From NCBI RefSeq assembly GCF_018310345.1, contig NZ_JAGXBY010000008.1:27047-91046 (forward strand): a stretch of DNA of 64,000 nt. Direction: 5' to 3'. Positions 53,701 through 62,927 of the stretch are shown piece after piece. The notes beneath the pieces are model-generated. The model saw only the letters and a list, made by a program, of their open reading frames with translations, was not told where the DNA came from and ran no database searches. Each line of letters starts with the position of its first letter. Positions within the stretch are counted from its first letter, which is position 1. Made by a program: the position numbers and the translations under genes. The DNA is from Ornithinibacillus massiliensis (GTDB lineage: Bacteria > Bacillota > Bacilli > Bacillales > Amphibacillaceae).

Positions 53701-54055
53701 TCGCTTTATAGAAGAAGAAGCGTTAGTGTATATTTCTGGGAAGGTTGAAACCCGAAATGGAAAAAAACAATGGCTCCTTTCCACTATTGAACCATTTGCA
53801 GAAGGAAAATTATCCCAACCATTAAAATCAAGATTGTTTATTAAAACAACAGAGCAAACTAATAAGGATGCACTAGACGTTATTCAACAAATAGCAAAAG
53901 TGTACCCAGGGTCAACACCAATTATTGTTTACCATGAAGAACAAAAGAAAACCTATCAATTAGCCAAAGACTACTTCTTAGATGTAAATAAGGATACGTT
54001 ACGAGCGCTGAACGAATTCTTTGGGGAAGCAAATGTTGTGTACAACAAGCAGTAA
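50702..54055 (+). CDS. dnaE: DNA polymerase III alpha subunit DnaE
   Basis: 1117 residues. An N-terminal PHP domain starts FTHLQIKTGYSFFNS; the usual metal-binding histidine after HLQ is replaced by Lys, so the PHP site looks inactive. The palm has the catalytic PDIDIDFSD (~375-385) and VGPGRGSSAGSLVAYSLG. The helix-hairpin-helix and C-terminal OB fold (VKSAVIIQAIKTIRTKRGEP...) follow. In Firmicutes DnaE extends RNA primers before handing over to PolC. It stands alone; malic enzyme follows with its own promoter. Confidence 0.96.
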   Translation: MSFTHLQIKTGYSFFNSTITVDKLIKKALQMDLKALALTDENVLHGVIPFYKECVKNGIKPIIGMTVTVAEDDTPMDILLLAKNNKGYRNLTKLSTYIQRDEKSPINKTMLVEYLEELITIVPVHSSKVEQLVRNGSYDQVEQYFTFWKSNVGEEDFYIGVGDYGSELDKQLNMSVRAYTERFDTKVVAINDVRYLQEKDAYAFDCLQAMKQGENWSVQEAALSMRNHHLRSIAEMEQLFAEWPEVLEETKRIEDRCHVTFNFEARMIPAYPVPEGTTAQEYLEQVCWTNLPNRYSNVTEQIKVRLKHELSIIKKMEFSDYFLIVWDFIQYAKEQHIMVGPGRGSSAGSLVAYSLGITDVDPIQYDLLFERFLNPERITMPDIDIDFSDLRRDEVIAYVREKYGAEHVAQIITFGTFAARSLIRELGKTMAINQQDISFVLKQIPSQASGSLVHMIKNSKELTNYVQQSDSLKELFKVATVLEGLPRHTSTHAAGVVISEQPLVEHIPLTVGTTNTALTQYPMGDLESLGLLKMDFLGLRNLTLIERIVKSIQYKEDKNFRLDTIPEHDAQTFQLLKRGKTNGIFQLESDGMKQVLEQLKPSTFDDIVAVNALYRPGPMDFIPTYIERKHGRKKTTYPHPDLEPILKSTYGVLIYQEQIMQIAHRIAGFSLGEADVLRRAVSKKKQDIMDEQEVAFIRGCIKNGYSKQIGEEIFKWIVKFSNYGFPKSHAVAYSKISYQLAYLKAHYPKHFYAELLTSIGNQYDKIHIYMKEMKELGITIAVPSINQSFGRFTVEKDGVRMGLQSIKGVGIQAVQEIIQARKQAGAFKNLFDFCLRITPKIVNRATLESLILAGAFDEVYPNRASLLATIDQAIESAELFREFTDQPSLFQEQLDLEPNYVEIEDFSQIKKLSDEKELLGIYISSHPLIQYRDMLRGNGYVTLQHSQELEGNKQVKSAVIIQAIKTIRTKRGEPMAFITISDETDDMDAVVFPELYRMNGRFIEEEALVYISGKVETRNGKKQWLLSTIEPFAEGKLSQPLKSRLFIKTTEQTNKDALDVIQQIAKVYPGSTPIIVYHEEQKKTYQLAKDYFLDVNKDTLRALNEFFGEANVVYNKQ

Positions 54056-54067
54056 AATATTCGAAAC

Positions 54068-54095
54068 TTTACAGTGTATAAGATTTTGTTATAAT
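54068..54095 (+). promoter_or_regulatory. Promoter of the malic enzyme gene
   Basis: TTTACA (54068-54073), a 16-bp spacer, and TATAAT (54090-54095). Predicted start near 54102. Confidence 0.7.
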
Positions 54096-54104
54096 GTAAT
54101 AGTT

Positions 54105-54121
54105 AAGTGGTCAGACCACTT
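54105..54121. promoter_or_regulatory. Palindromic operator for a GntR/FadR-type repressor
   Basis: aagtggtcagaccactt is a perfect 17-bp palindrome around a single central base. Its TGGT-N3-ACCA core is the classic FadR/LldR subfamily site. It lies at about +3 to +20 of the predicted transcript, where a bound protein would block the promoter. The candidate regulator is encoded at 55421, just past the gene it would control. Confidence 0.7.
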
Positions 54122-54148
54122 GAAGCGGTATAAAGGAGCGAAATAATT

Positions 54149-55375
54149 GTGAACTTAAGAGATGAGGCACTGCAATTACACAAAGAGAACAAAGGTAAGC
54201 TAGAGACAGTTTCTAAAATACCTGTAACGAATGCAACGGAACTAAGTCTAGCTTATTCACCAGGAGTTGCTGAGCCGTGTAAGGAAATTCATGATCGAAA
54301 AGAAACAGTTTATGACTATACAATGAAAGGGAATATGGTTGCGGTTGTAAGCGATGGTTCTGCCGTATTAGGATTGGGTAATATTGGTCCTGAAGCAGCA
54401 CTACCAGTTATGGAAGGTAAAGCCGTGTTATTTAAAAGCTTTGCTGGAGTAGACTCATTCCCAATTTGCTTAGATACACAGGATGTGGATGATATAGTCA
54501 AAACTGTAAAATTAATGGAGCCAACCTTTGGTGGGGTTAACTTAGAGGATATTGCAGCACCGAACTGCTTTATTATTGAAGATCGACTAAGAAAAGAAAC
54601 CAATATCCCAATCTTTCATGATGACCAACATGGTACCGCAATCGTAACAGTTGCAGGGCTAATTAATGCATTAAAACTAGTTGGTAAGAATTTTTCTGAA
54701 ATCAAAGTAGTAGCAAATGGCGCAGGTGCTGCAGGTATTGCGATAGTGAAATTGTTATACCACTTTGGTGTTAGAGATATGATTATGTGTGACTCACGTG
54801 GTGCAATTTTTGAAGGGCGTTCTTACGGAATGAACGACGTGAAAGATGCAGTTGCGAAAATAACCAACGCGGATAAAAAAGAAGGTTCTTTAGAAGAAAT
54901 GGTTGAAGGTGCGGATGTCTTTATCGGAGTTTCCGTAGGTGGAGCATTGACACAAGATATGGTTCGTAAAATGAATACTGACCCTATTATCTTTGCTATG
55001 GCAAATCCAGATCCGGAGATATTACCGGAGGATGCGAAGGAAGCTGGAGCAAAAGTAATTGGAACAGGAAGATCTGACTTTCCTAACCAAGTAAATAATG
55101 TTCTTGCCTTTCCAGGGATATTCCGGGGTGCGCTAGATGTACGAGCTACTAGAATTAATGAAAAAATGAAAATTGCTGCAGCAGAGGCAATAGCTTCCTT
55201 AATTTCTAACGAAGAATTAAATGAGGACTATGTTATTCCTGCTCCTTTTGATGCAAGAGTAGCACCATTAGTTGCCAAAGAGGTAGCAAAAGCAGCAATG
55301 GATTCTGGCGTTGCGCGTATACAAGTTGACCCAGAAGAGATTGCAGAAAAGACGAGACGATTAGCCAAAATATAA
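54149..55375 (+). CDS. ytsJ: NAD(P)-dependent malic enzyme (YtsJ-like)
   Basis: 408 residues from a GTG behind AAAGGAGCG. Short bacterial type: LSLAYSPGVAEPCKEI, DGSAVLGLGNIGPEAALPVMEGK, NLEDIAAPNCF, the catalytic HDDQHGTA and the nucleotide loop VVANGAGAAGIAIV. It decarboxylates malate to pyruvate. In B. subtilis YtsJ is the main NADPH-forming form; cofactor use here cannot be read with certainty. Placed just before the GntR regulator and accDA, it may supply NADPH for fatty acid synthesis. Confidence 0.94.
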   Translation: MNLRDEALQLHKENKGKLETVSKIPVTNATELSLAYSPGVAEPCKEIHDRKETVYDYTMKGNMVAVVSDGSAVLGLGNIGPEAALPVMEGKAVLFKSFAGVDSFPICLDTQDVDDIVKTVKLMEPTFGGVNLEDIAAPNCFIIEDRLRKETNIPIFHDDQHGTAIVTVAGLINALKLVGKNFSEIKVVANGAGAAGIAIVKLLYHFGVRDMIMCDSRGAIFEGRSYGMNDVKDAVAKITNADKKEGSLEEMVEGADVFIGVSVGGALTQDMVRKMNTDPIIFAMANPDPEILPEDAKEAGAKVIGTGRSDFPNQVNNVLAFPGIFRGALDVRATRINEKMKIAAAEAIASLISNEELNEDYVIPAPFDARVAPLVAKEVAKAAMDSGVARIQVDPEEIAEKTRRLAKI

Positions 55376-55420
55376 GCTGTAGTTTCCATAAGTTTATCAA
55401 AAAAAAGGGGTGAAACATGG

Positions 55421-56041
55421 GTGTCCATGTTACCAAATCGAAAGGTATACCATGGTGTTTTAGATGAGATTCAAAATTTCATTGTTGAGAACGATTTAAA
55501 GCCTGGTGATAAGCTACCTTCTGAAAGAGAATTATCGGAAAAACTACAAGCTGGTCGGTCTTCTATACGAGAGGCCTTACGCGCTATGGAATTAATCGGT
55601 GTAATAGAAACGAGGCGTGGTGAAGGTACTTATTTGAGCAAATATAGACCTTATCAAACCGTTGAATTATTATCATCATTTATTTTGAAGCAAACGACCA
55701 AAGAAGAACTTTTACTTGTAAAAATGCTATTGGAAAAGGAAGCGGCTAAGCTTGCTTATTTGCATATAGATGAGGAGAAAATAAATACATTAAGTGTAAT
55801 GATGGATAATCCCTCTTTGGATTCTAAGGAAAAACACTTTGCCTTTTTCTGTTACTTAATGGAGTTAACTAATAATCAATTGTTGATGCGTATTTGGGGA
55901 TTAATTGATGAATATTCGAAGAGTTTTACAGGGAATTATTCAAAGGATTTTTACTGTAACTTGATTAATGTTTATAAAACAAAAAACTATTCAGCTATCG
56001 AAAGTCTATTTAAAGAAGTGAAGGAATACGATTTTATGTAA
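55421..56041 (+). CDS. GntR-family (FadR/FCD subfamily) transcriptional regulator
   Basis: 206 residues from a GTG behind AAGGGGTG. The N-terminal winged helix is LKPGDKLPSERELSEKLQAGRSSIREALRAMELIGVIETRRGEGTY in outline (quoted here: GDKLPSERELSEKL, RSSIREALRAMELIG). A shortened all-helical FCD-like effector domain follows (FAFFCYLMELTNNQLLMRIW). It lies between malic enzyme and accD and probably binds the palindrome at 54105. The ligand is unknown; malate, an acyl-CoA or another organic acid are guesses. Confidence 0.88.
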   Translation: MSMLPNRKVYHGVLDEIQNFIVENDLKPGDKLPSERELSEKLQAGRSSIREALRAMELIGVIETRRGEGTYLSKYRPYQTVELLSSFILKQTTKEELLLVKMLLEKEAAKLAYLHIDEEKINTLSVMMDNPSLDSKEKHFAFFCYLMELTNNQLLMRIWGLIDEYSKSFTGNYSKDFYCNLINVYKTKNYSAIESLFKEVKEYDFM

Positions 56042-56188
56042 TCATATATTTTTTTATTTATGTACGACAATTAATGACACCTTTTTAGGGTAGACTTGCT
56101 GTATAGTATGATAATATGTAGTTCTATTCATTTGAATAATATTACCTGTTTAAGGTTTGGAAGGTTTAATGATAAAGGGGGACTTACT

Positions 56189-57049
56189 TTGCTCAAAGAT
56201 CTTTTTAATAAGAAAAAGAAATATGCTTCTATTCCAAGTGAGCAATCAAAAGTAGATATTCCTGAGGGACTTATGAAAAAATGTGATAATTGTTATAAAA
56301 TTTTCTATCGTAAAGAGTTATATAACAATTTAAATGTATGTCCTAATTGTGGACACCATCATCAATTGAATGCCTGGGAACGTATTGATAGTTTATTTGA
56401 TGCAGACTCATTTGTAGAATGGGATCAAGGAATGATTACGGCCAATCCATTAGATTTTCCAGATTATGAGAAAAAAATGGAGAGTGACCGGTCTAAAACA
56501 GGATTGAATGAAGCGGTTGTGACAGGTAAAGGAACCATTGACGGACAAGCTACTGCTTTCGCTGTTATGGATGCTAGATTCAGAATGGGTAGTATGGGCT
56601 CTGTAGTAGGTGAAAAGATTGCTAGAGCTATTGAAAAAGCTAGGAAAGAATCGCTACCGTTTATCATATTTACAGCTTCTGGTGGTGCAAGAATGCAGGA
56701 GGGTGTTTTAAGCTTAATGCAAATGACCAAAACTTCGGTTGCCATCAGTCGTTTTTCAAAATCAGGTGGCTTAATGATTTCTATCATGACTCATCCAACA
56801 ACAGGAGGGGTTTCTGCTAGCTTTGCATCGTTAGGAGACTATAACTTTGCCGAGCCAGGTGCTTTAATAGGCTTTGCTGGTCGCCGTATTATTGAGCAGA
56901 CGATTCGTGAAAAATTACCAGATGATTTTCAGACAGCAGAATTTCAACTTAAACATGGTCAATTAGATCAAGTTATCCATCGACAGGATATGAAATATGT
57001 ATTAGGAACACTTCTAAAGATGCACCAGAAGGGTGGAACTCCTAAATGA
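56189..57049 (+). CDS. accD: Acetyl-CoA carboxylase carboxyltransferase subunit beta
   Basis: 286 residues from a TTG at 56189 behind AAAGGGGGA, giving [11 protein letters not shown]; the frame is open 31 codons upstream without a ribosome site. Zinc ribbon CDNCYK...CPNCGHHH near residues 32-54, then the crotonase-like carboxyltransferase core ([44 protein letters not shown]). It joins AccA to transfer CO2 from biotin to acetyl-CoA. The stop overlaps the accA start by 4 nt. Confidence 0.95.
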   Translation: MLKDLFNKKKKYASIPSEQSKVDIPEGLMKKCDNCYKIFYRKELYNNLNVCPNCGHHHQLNAWERIDSLFDADSFVEWDQGMITANPLDFPDYEKKMESDRSKTGLNEAVVTGKGTIDGQATAFAVMDARFRMGSMGSVVGEKIARAIEKARKESLPFIIFTASGGARMQEGVLSLMQMTKTSVAISRFSKSGGLMISIMTHPTTGGVSASFASLGDYNFAEPGALIGFAGRRIIEQTIREKLPDDFQTAEFQLKHGQLDQVIHRQDMKYVLGTLLKMHQKGGTPK

Positions 57050-57999
57050 AGCAAATACTAGATTTTGAAAAACCAATTGTGAATTTAAAGGAAAAGATTG
57101 CAGAGCTTAAGAAATTTACAAGTGAGAGCGATATCGATTTAACCGAGGAGATCTCCACGCTAGAGAAACGATTAGCCGATTTAGAAAATGACATTTACGG
57201 TAATTTAAAGCCTTGGCAACGCGTTCAAATGGCTAGACATCAAGAGAGACCTACAACTCTTGATTATATTGCCGAATTGTTTACTGACTTTCTAGAGTTT
57301 CATGGTGATCGCACTTATGGGGATGACGAGGCAATTGTATCTGGAATTGCTTATTACAAAGGCAAACCTATCACAGTAATAGGTCATCAGCGTGGGAAGG
57401 ATACGAAAGAGAATATTCGTAGAAACTTCGGGATGCCGCATCCAGAAGGCTATCGAAAAGCACTACGCCATATGAAGCAAGCAGAGAAATTTAATCGTCC
57501 GATTATATGTTTTATTGATACAAAGGGAGCCTATCCAGGAAAGGCAGCAGAAGAACGTGGTCAAAGTGAAGCCATTGCACGTAACTTAATGGAAATGGCT
57601 GGCATTACCGTTCCAATTATTTGTATTGTCATTGGTGAAGGTGGTAGTGGTGGTGCGTTAGCGCTAGGAGTAGGTGACAGAATTCATATGCTGGAGAACT
57701 CTACATACTCCGTTATTTCTCCTGAAGGTGCTGCTGCGTTACTTTGGAAAGATGCAGGACTCGCACAAAAGGCTGCTGAGTCGATGAGAATTACCGCGCC
57801 TGATTTGTATGAGCTAGGTATTATTGATGAAATTATAGTCGAACCAAAAGGTGGCGCACACCGTGATATAAAACGGCAAGCTCGCAATATGGATGCTGTT
57901 ATAGAAAAATCCCTTCAAGAACTTAATGATTTATCAAAGGATGAATTATTAGAACAACGATGGGAAAAATATAAACAAATTGGCGAATTTATGGAATAG
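57046..57999 (+). CDS. accA: Acetyl-CoA carboxylase carboxyltransferase subunit alpha
   Basis: 317 residues. [70 protein letters not shown] and [16 protein letters not shown] are typical AccA blocks. It forms an alpha2-beta2 carboxyltransferase with AccD, with 4-nt overlap for equal synthesis. AccB and AccC are not in the window. Confidence 0.96.
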   Translation: MKQILDFEKPIVNLKEKIAELKKFTSESDIDLTEEISTLEKRLADLENDIYGNLKPWQRVQMARHQERPTTLDYIAELFTDFLEFHGDRTYGDDEAIVSGIAYYKGKPITVIGHQRGKDTKENIRRNFGMPHPEGYRKALRHMKQAEKFNRPIICFIDTKGAYPGKAAEERGQSEAIARNLMEMAGITVPIICIVIGEGGSGGALALGVGDRIHMLENSTYSVISPEGAAALLWKDAGLAQKAAESMRITAPDLYELGIIDEIIVEPKGGAHRDIKRQARNMDAVIEKSLQELNDLSKDELLEQRWEKYKQIGEFME

Positions 58000-58007
58000 T
58001 AAAATAA

Positions 58008-58057
58008 AGGCTGTCTCGATTTGTGGGTAACCCATTAAATCGGAGACATCCTTTTTT
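58008..58057 (+). terminator. Terminator of the accDA unit
   Basis: tgtctcgattt pairs with aaatcggagaca, with the outer aagg/cctt extension, followed by T6. Confidence 0.88.
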
Positions 58058-59263
<1,206 letters not shown>

Positions 59264-59282
59264 TTAGTAGGAGGATTTTATA

Positions 59283-61043
59283 ATGAGAAGAACAAAAATA
59301 GTATGTACAATCGGACCAGCTTCCGAATCTGTCGAAACATTAGTAGAGTTAATTAATGCTGGAATGAATGTAGCTCGTCTGAACTTTTCCCACGGGGATT
59401 ATCAAGAACATGGTGCACGTATAAAAAATATTAGAGAAGCTGCCAAACAAACTGGTAAAACAGTTGCTATTCTATTAGATACAAAAGGACCTGAAATAAG
59501 AACAGGTACATTTAAAGAAGGCCAAGCAGAATTAGTTCAAGGAAATTCAGTATATATTTCGATGAACGAGGTTGAAGGAACAGCGGAGCGCTTTTCTATT
59601 ACGTACCCAGGTTTAATTGATGATGTTCAGGTTGGTTCCAAAATTTTATTAGATGATGGTCTTATTGAATTGCAAGTAGAGGAAATCGACCACCAAAATA
59701 AAGAACTGAAAACTGTAGCACTTAACTCTGGATTAATTAAAAATAAAAAAGGTGTAAATGTACCAAATGTAGCGGTTAACCTACCAGGTATTACGGATAA
59801 AGATGCGAAGGATATCGAATTTGGTATCGAACAAGATGTAGATTTTATTGCAGCATCTTTTGTTCGCAGACCTTCTGACATTCTTGAGATTAAAGAATTA
59901 TTGGAAAAACACAATGCAGCTCATATTCAAATCATTCCTAAAATCGAAAACCAAGAGGGTGTAGATAATATTGATAGCATCCTTGAAGTTAGTGATGGGC
60001 TAATGGTAGCGCGTGGGGATTTAGGTGTGGAAATTCCAGCTGAAGATGTACCTCTAGTACAGAAAAAATTAATTAGAAAATGTAATACTGCAGGAAAGCC
60101 TGTTATTACAGCTACACAAATGCTTGATTCCATGCAACGTAATCCACGTCCTACAAGAGCAGAAGCATCAGACGTAGCAAACGCAATCTTTGATGGTACG
60201 GATGCCATTATGCTTTCTGGCGAAACAGCGGCAGGTAATTACCCAGTCGAATCCGTTCAAACTATGAATAACATTGCTGAGAAAACAGAAACAGCATTAG
60301 ATCATCAATCAATTCTAAAAAATCGTAGTGAATCTGTTGATATGACGATAACAGATGCGATTAGTCAGTCCGTTACGCATACTGCGATGAATCTATCTGT
60401 AAGTGCAATTATTACTCCTACAGAAAGTGGACATACAGCACGTATGATTGCTAAATACCGACCAAAAGCACCGATTATTGCCGTAACGTATAGTGACCGT
60501 GTTAATCGTCAACTTTCATTAGTATGGGGAGTTCTTCCAATTACAGGTGAAAAAGCCGGCTCAACAGATGAAATGCTTGATGTTGCAATTGATCTTGGCC
60601 TACAAGCTAACCTATTAAAACGTGGTGATCGTGTTGTGATTACGGCTGGTGTTCCGGTTGGAGAGACTGGCACAACAAACATCATGAAAGTCCATATTAT
60701 TGGCGATGTTGTAGCAAAAGGACAAGGTATCGGAAAGAAGAGTGCATATGGAAAAGCGGTAATTGTTAAAAATACCGAAGAAGCACTTCAAAAAGTACAT
60801 GAAGGTGATATCATCGTTACCTATGGAACAGATCGTGAAATGATGCCTGCCATTGAGAAAGCTGCTGGTATTATAACATTAGAAGGTGGACTTACTTCCC
60901 ACGCTGCTGTTGTAGGATTAAGCTTAGGTATACCGGTTATCGTAGGAGTGGATAATGCATTCGATCTACTTAAAGATGGTGAAGATATCACCATCGATAG
61001 TACGAAGGGTGACATTTATCGAGGTCATGCCGGCGTTTTATAG
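59283..61043 (+). CDS. pyk: Pyruvate kinase (with C-terminal PEP-utiliser domain)
   Basis: 586 residues. Barrel and active site: [35 protein letters not shown] and [20 protein letters not shown]. The extra C-terminal domain (~475-586) ends in [20 protein letters not shown], the PEP-utilising phosphohistidine-like domain found in Bacillus-type pyruvate kinases. Its histidine is present. Last ATP-forming step of glycolysis. Confidence 0.97.
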   Translation: MRRTKIVCTIGPASESVETLVELINAGMNVARLNFSHGDYQEHGARIKNIREAAKQTGKTVAILLDTKGPEIRTGTFKEGQAELVQGNSVYISMNEVEGTAERFSITYPGLIDDVQVGSKILLDDGLIELQVEEIDHQNKELKTVALNSGLIKNKKGVNVPNVAVNLPGITDKDAKDIEFGIEQDVDFIAASFVRRPSDILEIKELLEKHNAAHIQIIPKIENQEGVDNIDSILEVSDGLMVARGDLGVEIPAEDVPLVQKKLIRKCNTAGKPVITATQMLDSMQRNPRPTRAEASDVANAIFDGTDAIMLSGETAAGNYPVESVQTMNNIAEKTETALDHQSILKNRSESVDMTITDAISQSVTHTAMNLSVSAIITPTESGHTARMIAKYRPKAPIIAVTYSDRVNRQLSLVWGVLPITGEKAGSTDEMLDVAIDLGLQANLLKRGDRVVITAGVPVGETGTTNIMKVHIIGDVVAKGQGIGKKSAYGKAVIVKNTEEALQKVHEGDIIVTYGTDREMMPAIEKAAGIITLEGGLTSHAAVVGLSLGIPVIVGVDNAFDLLKDGEDITIDSTKGDIYRGHAGVL

Positions 61044-61052
61044 GACAAATTA

Positions 61053-61083
61053 AAAGAAGGGATACAAGCTCCCTTCTTTTTTC
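61053..61083 (+). terminator. Terminator of pfkA-pyk
   Basis: aagaaggga (61054-61062) pairs with tcccttctt, followed by T6. Confidence 0.9.
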
Positions 61084-61112
61084 CTATCCTAATATACGAA
61101 AGGAAGATATGG

Positions 61113-61502
61113 ATGAGATGGTTATTACTAGCATTTTTGATTATTTCTGCTGCTGAAATAGGTGTTCTAGTATGGGCTGGAAGCTTAATTGGCCCATGGT
61201 GGGTAGTGGTAATTATTCTATTAACAGGATTTATTGGTGTCTCTTTAGCAAAAAGAGAAGGTCTGGAAACCTGGAAACGTGCACAATATTCCATGCAATA
61301 TGGTCAAGTGCCGGCTAAAGAACTATTAGATGGTATATGTATATTAATTGGTGGAGTATTTTTATTTTCCCCAGGTTTTATAACAGATATTGCAGGATTT
61401 ATTTTAGTGTTACCGCAAACGAGGAGGTACTTTAAATTAATGCTCGGTAGATTGATAAAAAAACTAATTGATAGCAAGACAATCATTATTAATCGAAGAT
61501 AG
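61113..61502 (+). CDS. fxsA: FxsA family membrane protein
   Basis: 129 residues with N-terminal helices (RWLLLAFLIISAAEIGVLVW, IGPWWVVVIILLTGFIGVSL), then AKREGLETWKRAQYSMQYGQ and the conserved LLDGICILIGGVFLFSPGFITD. This is the FxsA/YtzA family. In E. coli FxsA eases F-plasmid exclusion of phage T7; its normal job is unknown. It starts 70 nt after pyk, past the terminator. Confidence 0.92.
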   Translation: MRWLLLAFLIISAAEIGVLVWAGSLIGPWWVVVIILLTGFIGVSLAKREGLETWKRAQYSMQYGQVPAKELLDGICILIGGVFLFSPGFITDIAGFILVLPQTRRYFKLMLGRLIKKLIDSKTIIINRR

Positions 61503-61505
61503 TAG

Positions 61506-62627
61506 CTATCCTTTTATAAATTGAATCATTTTCGTAAAAATTCCAGATTGGTAGAGCACATATATCGTAATCAAAATGATAGGTGCAAATAATACACCAC
61601 CGAAGCCCCATATTTGTATCGTGACAAACAAGATCATTAGGCTAACCAATGGATTAATTCCAATACTGGCAGATAGAATTTTAGGTTCTATAAATTGCCT
61701 TGTAATAATAACGGTCATGTAAAGAATACTAAGCGGTATAGTATTTGAATAATCCCCGGTTAAAAATGAGTATATAATCCATGGAACAAAAATAACACCA
61801 GTTCCAATAACAGGAAGTAAGTCAACAAGTGCGGCAATGGCGGCAATTGTTAAAGCATGTTCGCTTCCGATAATGAGTAATCCAATATAAATAATCAAAG
61901 CAGATATGAATATTAGAATAAATTGTGCGCGTAGATACCCTGTAAAAGCCTTTTTGATTCCTTTCTGTAAATCATAGATAAAGGAAAGAATATTCGTTGG
62001 AAGCAGTTTAGTTAATAGATTCGTTATATTACGCCAATCGTTTACAATCATGAATGTTGCAAGTACAATAAAAATAAAAATAGTCAAGGAACCTGGAAAT
62101 TTACTGACTACTTCTGGTATTTGAATAAGAATAGATTGAAGAAATATCGTTCCACCATTAGCTAAGTTCTCAAGAAAATTTACTAAATTTTCTTGAATCG
62201 CTGTTTGGTGTGATTCATCCAATGATTCAAAATAGGAAGCAATAGTTTGATAGAGTGGTAAAATATGGTCATTAATCATATTTTCCATTAAATCAATAAA
62301 TGACTGGAAGTAAATCGGCAGTTTTTCCATTAAATAAATGGTACCTTGTATAACCTCGTTCACAATCACAACAACAATCCCAATAAAAAATAGAAATATC
62401 GTGATGATAACGGTTAAAGTTGCTATGGTTCTAGGTAGTTTCCATTTGGTTTCAATGAAAGATACCAATGGGCTAAGAAACACTGCGATAATAAATGCAA
62501 TTATAAAAGGATAAATATAACCAATAGTCATTTTTATAGCAAAGAATATGATGAATAGAAGTGCTAAAAGAAAGACTCCTCTGAGAATTGGATCCAATAA
62601 TTGCTTGTACAATTCTAACGACCCCAT
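61506..62627 (-). CDS. ytvI: AI-2E family transporter (YtvI)
   Basis: 373 residues, about eight membrane helices, with the family regions LVDLLPVIGTGVIFVPWIIY and IEPKILSASIGINPLVSLMILF. The ATG at 62627 has no clear ribosome site; a TTG five codons in (62612) is preceded by GGGG and may be the true start. Members export small molecules or act as Na+(Li+)/H+ antiporters. Convergent with fxsA and divergent from citZ. Confidence 0.9.
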   Translation of the reverse strand: MGSLELYKQLLDPILRGVFLLALLFIIFFAIKMTIGYIYPFIIAFIIAVFLSPLVSFIETKWKLPRTIATLTVIITIFLFFIGIVVVIVNEVIQGTIYLMEKLPIYFQSFIDLMENMINDHILPLYQTIASYFESLDESHQTAIQENLVNFLENLANGGTIFLQSILIQIPEVVSKFPGSLTIFIFIVLATFMIVNDWRNITNLLTKLLPTNILSFIYDLQKGIKKAFTGYLRAQFILIFISALIIYIGLLIIGSEHALTIAAIAALVDLLPVIGTGVIFVPWIIYSFLTGDYSNTIPLSILYMTVIITRQFIEPKILSASIGINPLVSLMILFVTIQIWGFGGVLFAPIILITIYVLYQSGIFTKMIQFIKG

Positions 62628-62771
62628 TTATATAAATATATCTATCTAACTATATGTTCGAAAAGACAAGAATATTAATAGTTATCGAAGGAACAGAGTA
62701 GTTTGCTGTAAGCTTTACAATAATCGTCGTTATTAGGTAAACAATATTCTTATAATAATTATTTGCAGAAA

Positions 62772-62785
62772 ATTAAACGGTTTCA
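62772..62785. promoter_or_regulatory. cre-like CcpA site upstream of citZ
   Basis: attaaacggtttca matches 12 of 14 positions of TGWNANCGNTNWCA, including the central CG. It ends one base before the -35 box of citZ. In B. subtilis citZ is repressed through CcpA. Confidence 0.5.
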
Positions 62786-62786
62786 T

Positions 62787-62815
62787 TTCACATTGCTTTC
62801 AAAATACTTTATAAT
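62787..62815 (+). promoter_or_regulatory. Promoter of citZ
   Basis: TTCACA (62787-62792), a 17-bp spacer, and TATAAT (62810-62815). The leader is about 105 nt. Confidence 0.75.
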
Positions 62816-62927
62816 TGGTTTTGGGGATGACAATATCCGATTATTTTACTAGGAAATTGTCTAAATAATTTAACATTATCTTTCGCTTAATGTTAGAACA
62901 ATATAGAAAAAGGAGAGGGTTTTATCT

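Noticed and set aside
54105..54121. Terminator of dnaE formed by the aagtggtcagaccactt palindrome
   Set aside because: The stem would have no usable loop, no T run follows, and it lies just after a good promoter; an operator is more likely.
62707..62719. tgtaagctttaca as a second cre site upstream of citZ
   Set aside because: It is 13 bases long, one short of the 14-base cre, and lacks the central CG.
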